Shown here: positions 1-5,343 of the stretch, in pieces
Numbering within the stretch: the stretch's first letter is position 1
How the letters are laid out: every line of letters starts with the position of its first letter
Source of the DNA: Verrucomicrobiota bacterium
GTDB taxonomy: Bacteria; Verrucomicrobiota; Verrucomicrobiia; Verrucomicrobiales; Akkermansiaceae
Direction: 5' to 3'
Assembly: GCA_008932955.1 (NCBI GenBank)
Contig: WBXE01000089.1
Span: 1 to 9,707, forward strand
DNA length: 9,707 nucleotides
Program-made: the position numbers and the translations under genes
Notes under the pieces: generated by a model
Told to the model about the DNA's origin: nothing
The model's database searches: none
Seen by the model: the letters and a program-made list of their open reading frames with translations, nothing else

Positions 1-35
1 ATCAGTGGCAATCAGTGGCAATCAGTGTCTCAGTG
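1..35. repeat. 10-bp tandem repeat at window edge
   Basis: The unit ATCAGTGGCA occurs twice in tandem (1-10, 11-20), followed by a partial third copy ATCAGTG (21-27) and another CAGTG at 31-35. The array abuts the left edge, so its true length is unknown. It is non-coding and lies upstream of the GTG start at 118. No function can be assigned. Confidence 0.6.
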
Positions 36-117
36 GTTTCTTTGCCACGATTTACCACAACATCGCGGCAAACATTGCAGTTGACCCCGCTGGCCAGAGC
101 TGTCATGCACGCGCGGC

Positions 118-969
118 GTGAAAAAGTATTTCCAATCAGGCATCATCCTTGTTCTCATCTTGTGGCTCTTGGGGGTCCTCGTCTATCTACCCACCACCGA
201 AGGCAAATTGCAGGAAGCGGCTAAACTGCAGTTGGCGGGGGATAAGAGCGGCGTGTTTGCCAAGGTCAAGGTCGAGTTCAGTGGTCAGCAGGCCATCCTC
301 AGCGGCGCGGTGGCTACCGCAGCAGAAAAGGCCCAGGCCCAAACCCTCATCGAGAACCAACTCCACCTGCCCGGCTGGTTCACAGCTAACATGAATCCGG
401 TTAGCGGCGTGACCAATGATATCGCAGTGGATCCTGAGCACGCACCCTTCCGGGCTCAGCCGTGGCTCATTCTAACGCTTTTTGGCGGCGATCAGCGCCT
501 CGATGGGTTGTTGCCAGCCGCTGCACAACGCGAGCAGCTCATCGCTGCGATCGCCAGCAAGCTGCCGCCTCCCACCACCCCGCTCAACAATCAGATTGCC
601 ATCGCAGCCACCGCCCTGCCTGCGATCGACTGGGATGCCACCCAGACAGAGATTCCCGATCTAACATCCACATCCAAGTCGGAGTGCGCGATTGCCGTGA
701 GCGCCTGTGACGGGAAATGGAGCCGCTTTCCAGTGAGTGCCAGCAACGCCGAAATTGGCGCGGCGCTGGCGGCCAGCAAGGTGCCCGCCAACGAAATTAC
801 CCACGCCTTGGCGAAAGTACGCGCCTGGAAAGAGCTTACGCCGGAGGAACTCAAGCAGCAAGCCGAGCAAGCCGCCGCCGCTAAAACCAAGTCCAAGCCC
901 GCCGCTCCCAATAAAAACCTAGGTCCCTTCAAAGGTCCTAACGGTGGCGCGGGCCCCTCGCCTAGATAA
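118..969 (+). CDS. Membrane-anchored protein with BON-like domain(s)
   Basis: This 283-residue protein starts with KKY followed by one hydrophobic segment (about residues 8-24), which fits an uncleaved N-terminal membrane anchor with the rest outside the cytoplasm. Residues about 30-83 resemble a BON domain: a helix (KLQEAAKLQL), a strand with the pattern KVEFSGQQAILSGAV, then a helix rich in Ala/Glu. Residues about 115-165 have a similar layout (LDGLLPAAAQREQLIAAI, then NQIAIAA), so a second degenerate BON-like unit is possible. Two cysteines (190, 197) lie close together. The C-terminus has a charged Ala/Lys/Glu helix (242-262) and a Pro/Gly-rich tail. BON domains are known to bind membranes and are often joined to OmpA-type domains; no OmpA domain is present here. 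The GTG start was chosen because a stop lies in frame at 82-84 and the anchor begins right after it. No Shine-Dalgarno is visible. The next gene begins 51 bp downstream on the same strand and is probably co-transcribed. The precise function is unknown. Confidence 0.75.
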   Translation: MKKYFQSGIILVLILWLLGVLVYLPTTEGKLQEAAKLQLAGDKSGVFAKVKVEFSGQQAILSGAVATAAEKAQAQTLIENQLHLPGWFTANMNPVSGVTNDIAVDPEHAPFRAQPWLILTLFGGDQRLDGLLPAAAQREQLIAAIASKLPPPTTPLNNQIAIAATALPAIDWDATQTEIPDLTSTSKSECAIAVSACDGKWSRFPVSASNAEIGAALAASKVPANEITHALAKVRAWKELTPEELKQQAEQAAAAKTKSKPAAPNKNLGPFKGPNGGAGPSPR

Positions 970-1020
970 GCTAATTTCCAGCCATTTTTTCCGCAGCAAC
1001 TCCCATCCCACTACTCTATC

Positions 1021-2385
1021 ATGATCGCAGAAATCCTTCCGGGCAACCTCTGGCTTGTCATCAAACTCATTCCACTCCTTGCCTTTACCGCCGTGCTTTT
1101 CGGTTTATTTGGTTGGTGGTTGCGCCGCAAGTTCCATGCGCCAGTGGTCTCCAGCAGCAAGCCGAGCACGCCGGATGACCTGCCGGCCCGCGAGCGCGTC
1201 AAAAAGCTCGAGCACGCCCTAACCAAGTCCGAGGCCGGACAAAAATCCCTTCAACACGAGCTCGCAACCCTCCAGGCCAAGAGTGTTTCCAAACAAGCTC
1301 TCGACAAAGCTAGCAAGGAGCTCGCCGATGCCCAGCAGCGTCTGGATGGCGATCTCAAACGCATTCAAGCCCTTGAAGCCGAGCTAAAAAAAGCCCGCGA
1401 AACCCTCAATACCCTCAACTCCTCCACTGCCGAGGCTAACAAAGGTCAGCGCGACCGCACCTTCGTCCTCGAAAACGAGCTATCCAAAACCCGCGAAGCC
1501 CTCGCCCTCCTCGAGGCCCGCCCCGACAACTCACTGGTCCTTCAAGCGGAAGTCGACCGCCTGCGCGAAACGCTCACCAATTCCACCCGGGTGATCGGCG
1601 AACTGCGGAAACTCGAAACCACTTACGCCCAAGCCTTGGCCAAGACCCAAGCGCAACTCGAAGCCGCCACCCAATCATGCGCTGCCACCTCGCCGGACAC
1701 AGTGGGCCTGATGCCCGCCATGGAGGCCGCCGAGCGCAATCTCCGCCAAACCGCCGCCGTCTCCACCAAGATAGCCGCCGCCAAGGAGGCCGTTGAACGC
1801 CTCCAAGCCCTCAACGCCCAAAAGGAAGCGGAACGCCTCGCCGCTGAGCAGACCGCTGCTGCCGCTCAAGCCGATCAGCAACGTCTGGCTGCTGAGCAGA
1901 GCCGCCTAGCTGCTGAACAGGCCGCTGCCGCACAAGCTGAACAGGACCGCCTGGCTGCTGAGCAGGCCGCTGCCGCACAAGCTGAACAGGACCGCCTGGC
2001 TGCTGAACAGGCTGCCGCCGCGCAAGCTGAACAGGACCGCCTGGCTGCTGAACAGGCAGCTGCCGAACAAGTTGAACAGGACCGCCTGGCTGTTGAAAAG
2101 GCCGCCGCCGCGCAAGCTGAACAGGACCGCCTGGCTGCTGAACAGGCCGCTGCCGCTGCGCAAGCTGAGCAGGCCGCTACCGCGCAAGTTGAACAGGACC
2201 GCCTGGCTGTTGAAAAGGCCGCTGCCGAACAAGCTGAACAGGCCGCTGCCGCACCAGTCGAAGCGGTGGTGGAACCCGAGCCTCCAGTTGCAGAGCTCGC
2301 CGCTGTTCAACAAGCGGAGTTGGAACTTATTGAACCGACGCGTCTTCCGGTCATGCCTACCGAACAGCCGCAAGCCGCGAATTGA
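1021..2385 (+). CDS. Membrane-anchored long coiled-coil protein with 15-residue repeats
   Basis: This 454-residue protein has a single N-terminal membrane segment (about residues 10-34) ending in WWLRRKF, which predicts the bulk on the side opposite the N-terminus by charge; topology is uncertain. Residues about 55-215 are heptad-like coiled coil rich in Leu, Glu, Lys and Gln. Residues about 273-410 are an Ala/Glu/Gln-rich repeat built on LAAEQAAAAQAEQDR, with five exact-length 15-residue copies at 296-370 flanked by shorter or longer variants (7, 16 and 24 residues). The tail (411-454) is Pro/Glu-rich. The architecture recalls the rod part of TolA-like or other envelope-spanning proteins, but there is no recognisable TolA C-terminal domain. 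It follows the BON-like gene by 51 bp, so a joint envelope or scaffolding role is plausible. Homology searches will be misled by the low-complexity half. The ATG start lacks a Shine-Dalgarno and is preceded by a pyrimidine-rich run. Confidence 0.8.
   Translation: MIAEILPGNLWLVIKLIPLLAFTAVLFGLFGWWLRRKFHAPVVSSSKPSTPDDLPARERVKKLEHALTKSEAGQKSLQHELATLQAKSVSKQALDKASKELADAQQRLDGDLKRIQALEAELKKARETLNTLNSSTAEANKGQRDRTFVLENELSKTREALALLEARPDNSLVLQAEVDRLRETLTNSTRVIGELRKLETTYAQALAKTQAQLEAATQSCAATSPDTVGLMPAMEAAERNLRQTAAVSTKIAAAKEAVERLQALNAQKEAERLAAEQTAAAAQADQQRLAAEQSRLAAEQAAAAQAEQDRLAAEQAAAAQAEQDRLAAEQAAAAQAEQDRLAAEQAAAEQVEQDRLAVEKAAAAQAEQDRLAAEQAAAAAQAEQAATAQVEQDRLAVEKAAAEQAEQAAAAPVEAVVEPEPPVAELAAVQQAELELIEPTRLPVMPTEQPQAAN
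1906..2130 (+). repeat. Five in-frame 45-bp tandem repeats in the coiled-coil gene
   Basis: Five consecutive 45-bp units encode LAAEQAAAAQAEQDR or close variants (fourth: AAAEQVEQDR; fifth begins LAVEK). Unit length is constant here, and irregular units lie on both sides (1837-1905 and 2131-2250). The DNA copies are highly similar, so copy number may vary by slippage or recombination. The repeat also opens long reading frames in other frames and on the minus strand; these are by-products of the repeat and not genes. Confidence 0.9.
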
Positions 2386-2414
2386 CCGCGCAAACAAGCC
2401 TGCGAAGATGCTCG

Positions 2415-2492
2415 GGAGCGACGACATTCTTGTCGTCCAAGGAGCGACGACCTTACTGTCGTCTAAGGAGTGACGACCTTACTGTCGTCATG
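2415..2492 (+). repeat. Three tandem 26-bp hairpin-forming units
   Basis: Units lie at 2415-2440, 2441-2466 and 2467-2492, each beginning GGAG and each holding an inverted repeat GACGAC...GTCGTC (2420-2425/2432-2437, 2446-2451/2458-2463, 2472-2477/2484-2489). Unit 1 can extend to a 7-bp stem GACGACA/TGTCGTC closed by a TTCT loop. Units 2 and 3 have a CTTACT loop. Unit 3 gains an outer T-A pair (2471/2490). The array starts 29 bp after the stop of the coiled-coil gene, in a convergent gap. No T-run follows, so it is not a standard intrinsic terminator. It resembles REP-type extragenic repeats in layout. Confidence 0.85.
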
Positions 2493-2510
2493 AGGAAGGG
2501 GAGCTCATGA
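2488..2510. other. 7-bp inverted repeat inside the hairpin cluster
   Basis: TCATGAG (2488-2494) and CTCATGA (2504-2510) form a perfect 7-bp inverted repeat around a purine-rich 9-base spacer (GAAGGGGAG). It overlaps the end of the third 26-bp unit, so the two structures are mutually exclusive as drawn. Function unknown. Confidence 0.45.
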
Positions 2511-2546
2511 GAAGAGCCTCGGCGATCATTCATGGGCATCGCTTTC

Positions 2547-2574
2547 GCTACCACCACAGGAATGTGGTGGCTCC
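2547..2574 (-). repeat. Inverted fourth hairpin unit related to the 26-bp repeats
   Basis: On the minus strand this reads GGAG, then CCACCACA, a TTCC loop, and TGTGGTGG: a perfect 8-bp stem (2551-2558 with 2563-2570). It aligns base for base with the first direct unit, sharing the GGAG leader, the stem spacing and the CA-TTCY-TG tip. Two G-C pairs in the direct unit are C-G pairs here, so pairing is kept while sequence changes. Its orientation is opposite to that of the units at 2415-2492, so the pair brackets the interval 2415-2574. Confidence 0.75.
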
Positions 2575-2608
2575 AGCACGCCCCGACACTCTCGCTGTCA
2601 CGACACCT

Positions 2609-3391
2609 CTATCCCCCAAAACAAGCTCGCGCGTTGTTTGTCGTTAGTTCGGCGAGGGTCGCCACTGGCATGTTCAGGGCGGCGGCCAAGCCGCTGCCGA
2701 TGGCGGGCAAATTGGCCGGATGATTGCAGGCCTGCGGCAGTGGGTGGCGCACCCAAGCCGGCGGCGGCAGCATGTCGGGTGCGTCGGTTTCCAGCAGGAT
2801 GCGCTCTGGAGGCAGCTGCTGGAACACCTCTAACACCGCAGCCCGGCGCGGTTGCAGGAATGCCCCGCAGAACGAAAAATAGGCGCCCAGAGGCAGCAGG
2901 CGGCGCGCGGTTTCCACGGAGCCGGCGAACCCGTGGAGCAAAAATCGCGGTGGCGGTGCGGCCTGAGCGAAGGCCTCGAATAGTAGCCCCCAGGCATTGA
3001 CGCAATGAATGGTCAGGGTCCGCTGGAGACTGCTGGCCAACCGCAGCTGCGCCAGAAACACCGGCCATTGCAGGGCTACTGCGGGTGCTGCCGACCGCCG
3101 GTCCAGCCCGCACTCGCCCACTCCCGCTAGCGGAAATTGCTCCAACCAGCCGGCAAGTCGCTCCTGCCATTGGTCGCTGGCCTCAGGCGCGTGCTGTGGA
3201 TGGATTCCGAACGCCGGCACGACCATCTCCGGATAGGCGTGCGCCAAGGCCGCCACCGCAGCCCACTCGGCTTCACTCGTAGCGTTGACCACGCAGCGCT
3301 CGACCCCGGCGTCGCGCATTGCTGCGATCAGCGCCGCCGCCTCGCCCAGGCGGGGGAAGTGGAGGTGGTTGTGAGAGTCGATCCAGATCAT
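2609..3391 (-). CDS. TatD-family metal-dependent hydrolase
   Basis: This 260-residue protein has the usual length of TatD-family hydrolases (TIM-barrel, divalent metal, commonly DNase or phosphodiesterase activity in the cytoplasm). The family motifs appear in order: HxH near the N-terminus (DSHNHLH, His7 and His9), FGIHP (61-65), GVGECGLD (90-97, with Glu93 as metal ligand), IHC (His129), LLHGFAGS (His153), LLETDAPDMLP (199-209, catalytic Asp203), NHPANLP (223-229) and NNARACFG at the end (252-259). All expected metal ligands are present, so it should be active. The ATG at 3391 places the HxH motif where the family has it. It cannot be assigned to TatD, YcfH or YjjV from sequence alone. It lies 144 bp downstream of the oxidoreductase gene on the same strand, with a possible terminator between, so it probably has its own promoter. 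It converges on the coiled-coil gene across the hairpin repeats. Confidence 0.9.
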   Translation of the reverse strand: MIWIDSHNHLHFPRLGEAAALIAAMRDAGVERCVVNATSEAEWAAVAALAHAYPEMVVPAFGIHPQHAPEASDQWQERLAGWLEQFPLAGVGECGLDRRSAAPAVALQWPVFLAQLRLASSLQRTLTIHCVNAWGLLFEAFAQAAPPPRFLLHGFAGSVETARRLLPLGAYFSFCGAFLQPRRAAVLEVFQQLPPERILLETDAPDMLPPPAWVRHPLPQACNHPANLPAIGSGLAAALNMPVATLAELTTNNARACFGG

Positions 3392-3442
3392 GTGGGCGCA
3401 GTCTTTCCGAGACTCACTTTTGCACTGGGAAGGGAAAATGGA

Positions 3443-3462
3443 AACCCCGGATTCCAGGGGTT
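3443..3462 (-). terminator. Possible intrinsic terminator after the oxidoreductase gene
   Basis: AACCCC (3443-3448) pairs with GGGGTT (3457-3462) across an 8-base loop. Read on the minus strand, the stem is followed by a T-rich stretch (TTTCCATTTTCCC). It lies about 75 bp beyond the stop of the oxidoreductase gene. The short stem and interrupted T-tract make this a weak call. Confidence 0.35.
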
Positions 3463-3482
3463 GTTTGGAATCGAGGCGGTCA

Positions 3483-3501
3483 TCGGCGGTCCAGTCGCCG
3501 A
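3483..3501. other. Inverted repeats between oxidoreductase and tatD-type genes
   Basis: TCGGCG (3483-3488) and CGCCGA (3496-3501) are a perfect 6-bp inverted repeat with a 7-base loop. An overlapping 13-bp near-palindrome, CAGTCGCCGACTG (3492-3504), is also present. These could be an operator, a transcript-end hairpin for the upstream gene, or chance in GC-rich sequence. Confidence 0.3.
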
Positions 3502-3535
3502 CTGCAGCCCGATCTGTGCAAGCTAGCAGCCCTGT

Positions 3536-4801
3536 TCAGCCATCGAGTTTCCACGGCGCACGCATCGGCTGGTGGTTGAGTGCGTTGGCAGCGGGATCGT
3601 CGAACTGGAGGGTTTTGGAATCGAACTTGAGGTTTTTGTTGAGGTGATGGGCGGTGATGCCAAGGTTCACCAGAGTGCACGACCAAAAGCCGTTGTGCTC
3701 GTTGATGGCAAACTTCTTGCGAGTGCGCACCGCCTCGTGAAAATCCGTCAGCTGGGGCGCGGGATCGGGCAGGGCGTCGAGCTTCTTGCGCAGGTCCGGA
3801 ATGTTAGATGTTAGCCCCTTGCCAATCCAGCCTTTGGGTCCCTCGATGTACTTGGCATCCTGATCCTTGTTTTCACCGTCGAGGATGATTTTGCAACCAT
3901 CGGCGTAGGTATGCTCGATGCGCCGCCAAGTGCCGACGGCTTCGGCGTCCTGCGGGTCGGCGTCGATTTCCACCGAGATAGGTGCTTGGTCGTCCTTGTT
4001 GAGGAGGTATTGGACAGGGTCGAGATAATGTTGGCCCATATCACCGAGGCCACCGCCATCATAATCCCAGTAGCCGCGGAAAGTTTGATGGGTGCGCAGA
4101 TGGTTGTAGGGTTTGTTGGGCGCCGGGCCTAACCATAAATCGTAGTCCAATTCCGGCGGGACCGGCTCGGGCTGAAGGCCGGGCTTGCCTGCCCAGGTAG
4201 CTAACTTCCAATCGAAGCCGGTGACGCCGGACACAGTGACTTTCAAGGGCCAGCCCAACAAATCGTGGAGCACGGCTTTTTTGAGCATTTTCACCGGCAC
4301 CCGCATGTCGTAAAACCCGCCCTCGAAGCGGAACCAGGTATTGAGGCGAAAGATGCGCTGGTGTTGTTCGACGGCGCGCACCATGGCCAAGCCTTCGCCG
4401 ATGGTGCGGCTCATCGGTTTTTCACACCAAATATCCTTGCCGGCTTTAGCGGCCTCGATGGCCATGAGGGCATGCCAGTGCGGTGGGGTGGCAATGTGGA
4501 TGATATCGATGTCGTCGCGGGCAATGAGTTCGCGGAAATCATGGTAGCCCTTCACCCCGCTGGCCTCGCCGCCGGCGTCGTGCATGCGTTGCTCGAGATG
4601 GCGGCTATCCACGTCGCAAAGGGCGAGCAACTTGCCGGGCATGGTGAGGTGGGACGCGCTGATGCCGCCGCAACCGATGATGCCGCGGGTAAGGATTTGC
4701 GACGGCGGGGTTTGGCCGTTGAGGCCGAGCACGCGGCTGGGCACGATTTGCACTGTCGCCATAGCGGCGAGAGCTTTGAGGGTTTGGCGACGGGTAATCA
4801 T
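3536..4801 (-). CDS. Tat-exported Gfo/Idh/MocA-family oxidoreductase
   Basis: This 421-residue protein begins with a twin-arginine signal (TRRQTLKALAAMATVQIV, Arg4-Arg5), so it is likely exported folded with its cofactor. The Rossmann domain follows: GIIGCGGIS (40-48) is the dinucleotide-binding loop and Asp63 is at the expected acidic position after the second strand. IATPPHWH (103-110) and the catalytic-type lysine motif CEKP (126-129) come next. The C-terminal domain has PPELDYDLWLGPAP (215-228) and DGGGLGDMGQHYLDP (248-262), both typical of the sugar-linked members common in Verrucomicrobiota, Planctomycetota and Bacteroidota. The family uses NAD(P)(H) to oxidise or reduce hydroxyl/keto groups of sugars or cyclitols. 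It is divergent from two secreted DUF1080 genes, which points to keto-sugar metabolism. The ATG at 4801 is chosen because it sits three residues before the twin arginines. No Shine-Dalgarno is visible. The substrate is unknown. Confidence 0.92.
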   Translation of the reverse strand: MITRRQTLKALAAMATVQIVPSRVLGLNGQTPPSQILTRGIIGCGGISASHLTMPGKLLALCDVDSRHLEQRMHDAGGEASGVKGYHDFRELIARDDIDIIHIATPPHWHALMAIEAAKAGKDIWCEKPMSRTIGEGLAMVRAVEQHQRIFRLNTWFRFEGGFYDMRVPVKMLKKAVLHDLLGWPLKVTVSGVTGFDWKLATWAGKPGLQPEPVPPELDYDLWLGPAPNKPYNHLRTHQTFRGYWDYDGGGLGDMGQHYLDPVQYLLNKDDQAPISVEIDADPQDAEAVGTWRRIEHTYADGCKIILDGENKDQDAKYIEGPKGWIGKGLTSNIPDLRKKLDALPDPAPQLTDFHEAVRTRKKFAINEHNGFWSCTLVNLGITAHHLNKNLKFDSKTLQFDDPAANALNHQPMRAPWKLDG

Positions 4802-4874
4802 CTGACGATTGGGTTCTCAGGTGGGGGCAATGGGACCGAGTGGGTGCATGCAACCAGCTCCACCAGAAGCCTTA

Positions 4875-4886
4875 GCACAAGCACAA
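4875..4886 (+). promoter_or_regulatory. Tandem GCACAA hexamers, candidate regulator half-sites
   Basis: Two GCACAA copies lie directly head to tail, 74-85 bp upstream of the oxidoreductase start. The same hexamer recurs at other points in the gap. A binding role is inferred only from the repetition. Confidence 0.3.
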
Positions 4887-4944
4887 TGCGGTGAGTTGTG
4901 GCGCCGCCAACTTGAGCACGTGCCCCCCGCTTGCCAAGCCTCAA

Positions 4945-4956
4945 TTGTGCGCACAC
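4945..4956. promoter_or_regulatory. Palindrome TTGTGCGCACAC, candidate operator
   Basis: This 12-mer is TTGTGC joined to GCACAC. The inner ten bases (4946-4955) are a perfect palindrome and one half matches the hexamer repeated in this gap. The layout is like a dimeric repressor operator. No regulator gene is present in the window to test this against. Confidence 0.35.
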
Positions 4957-5060
4957 AGCAGCTCCACAAAAACCCATCACTTGCCGCTGATGCATCGGAT
5001 GGGCAAGATCCGGCCGCTCGTGGCAGTGCGACGCGCAGCTCTGCCCACGGCCTATCCGAG

Positions 5061-5177
5061 ATGAATAAAGTTGCCCAAGTCACCTTGAGTTTTTGGATCA
5101 TGAAGATCTGCGCGACGACCTTGGGCGCGACCGCGGCGGATTTGCTGTCGATGACCATGAACGTTGGCTACGCCATT
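5061..5177 (+). pseudogene. 5' fragment of a COG4705-type membrane protein gene
   Basis: From ATG 5061 the translation begins MNKVAQVTLSFWIMKI, continues through CATTLGATAADLLSMT and ends its recognisable part at MNVGYAI (residue 39). This matches, from memory, the N-terminus and repeated motif of COG4705 uncharacterised membrane proteins, in which FWI-K-ATT-GET-GD-LS is characteristic. Those proteins are normally more than 200 residues with several membrane helices. Here the frame continues only to a stop at 5274-5276, and residues 40-71 are hydrophilic and unlike the family. The usual Glu of the GET motif is Ala (residue 23). It is best read as a truncated remnant left by deletion or recombination. 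It sits between two unrelated genes in their shared regulatory region. A short functional peptide of 71 residues cannot be excluded. Confidence 0.7.
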
Positions 5178-5259
5178 TATACCCACCTCAGCCACAAGCG
5201 GGTGGCGCTGCCAGTCAGAGAGGCATCTAACCTAATGTACGGCGGTGGCAGGGTTTTGT

Positions 5260-5330
5260 GTTGTGCGGCGCTGTGAGGCTGCTAGCCTATGCGCGAGCGG
5301 TTGCAGGGATGATCCTGCCAGCCGCACAAC
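5260..5330 (+). promoter_or_regulatory. Possible three-way-junction leader structure before the DUF1080 gene
   Basis: A perfect 10-bp inverted repeat, GTTGTGCGGC (5260-5269) with GCCGCACAAC (5321-5330), encloses two small hairpins: AGGCT/AGCCT (5276-5280 with 5284-5288) and GCAGG/CCTGC (5303-5307 with 5314-5318). The closing strand ends 13 bases before the chosen ATG at 5344 and 1 base before an alternative ATG at 5332. It could be a structured 5' leader. Because each outer arm contains the local hexamer TTGTGC/GCACAA, it could equally be two inverted protein-binding half-sites. A 10-bp inverted repeat at this spacing is not very improbable by chance in about 10 kb. Confidence 0.35.
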
Positions 5331-5343
5331 CATGCTTCTCCCT

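Larger units (their letters stand above)
4802..5343. promoter_or_regulatory. Divergent intergenic region with gene remnant and repeated hexamers
   Basis: These 542 bp separate the minus-strand oxidoreductase gene from the plus-strand DUF1080 gene. No intact gene is convincing here: an open frame runs 4809-5276, but only 5061-5177 resembles a known family. The hexamer GCACAA or its complement TTGTGC occurs five times (4875-4880, 4881-4886, 4945-4950, 5261-5266, 5324-5329). Palindromes GCACGTGC (4916-4923) and TGTGCGCACA (4946-4955) are also present. No clear -35/-10 pair was found for either flanking gene. Confidence 0.5.

Noticed and set aside
15..224. Plus-strand open frame overlapping the start of the BON-like gene
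   Set aside because: It overlaps the BON-like gene out of frame, begins inside the decamer repeat, and has no motif.
1906..2427. Long minus-strand open frame (173 codons) and a plus-strand frame at 2072-2473
   Set aside because: Both come from the 45-bp tandem repeat lacking stops in other frames; the translations are repetitive Leu/Phe/Ser or Leu/Pro/Arg strings with no domain, antisense to or out of frame with the coiled-coil gene.
2420..2489. Hairpins at 2420-2489 as a CRISPR array
   Set aside because: Units are directly adjacent at 26 bp with no variable spacers, and no cas gene is present.
2507..2647. Small plus-strand frame from ATG 2507 (46 codons), preceded by a purine-rich AGGAAGGGGAG
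   Set aside because: It runs through the hairpin repeats and overlaps the 3' end of the TatD-family gene in antisense; Arg/His-rich composition follows from the repeats. The purine run looks like a Shine-Dalgarno, but no other gene here uses one.
4265..4894. Plus-strand open frame of 209 codons opposite the oxidoreductase
   Set aside because: It lies almost wholly antisense to a well-supported Gfo/Idh/MocA gene; its His/Gly/Ala-rich translation shows no family motif.
4809..5060. 5' part of the open frame 4809-5276 as a full gene
   Set aside because: Codons before 5061 show no recognisable family and low-complexity Ala/Gln/Pro/Ser composition; the only recognisable similarity begins at ATG 5061.
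5260..5330. The folded 71-base region as a tRNA
   Set aside because: The stem is 10 bp, only two inner hairpins exist, and there is no T-arm consensus or anticodon arm of correct size.
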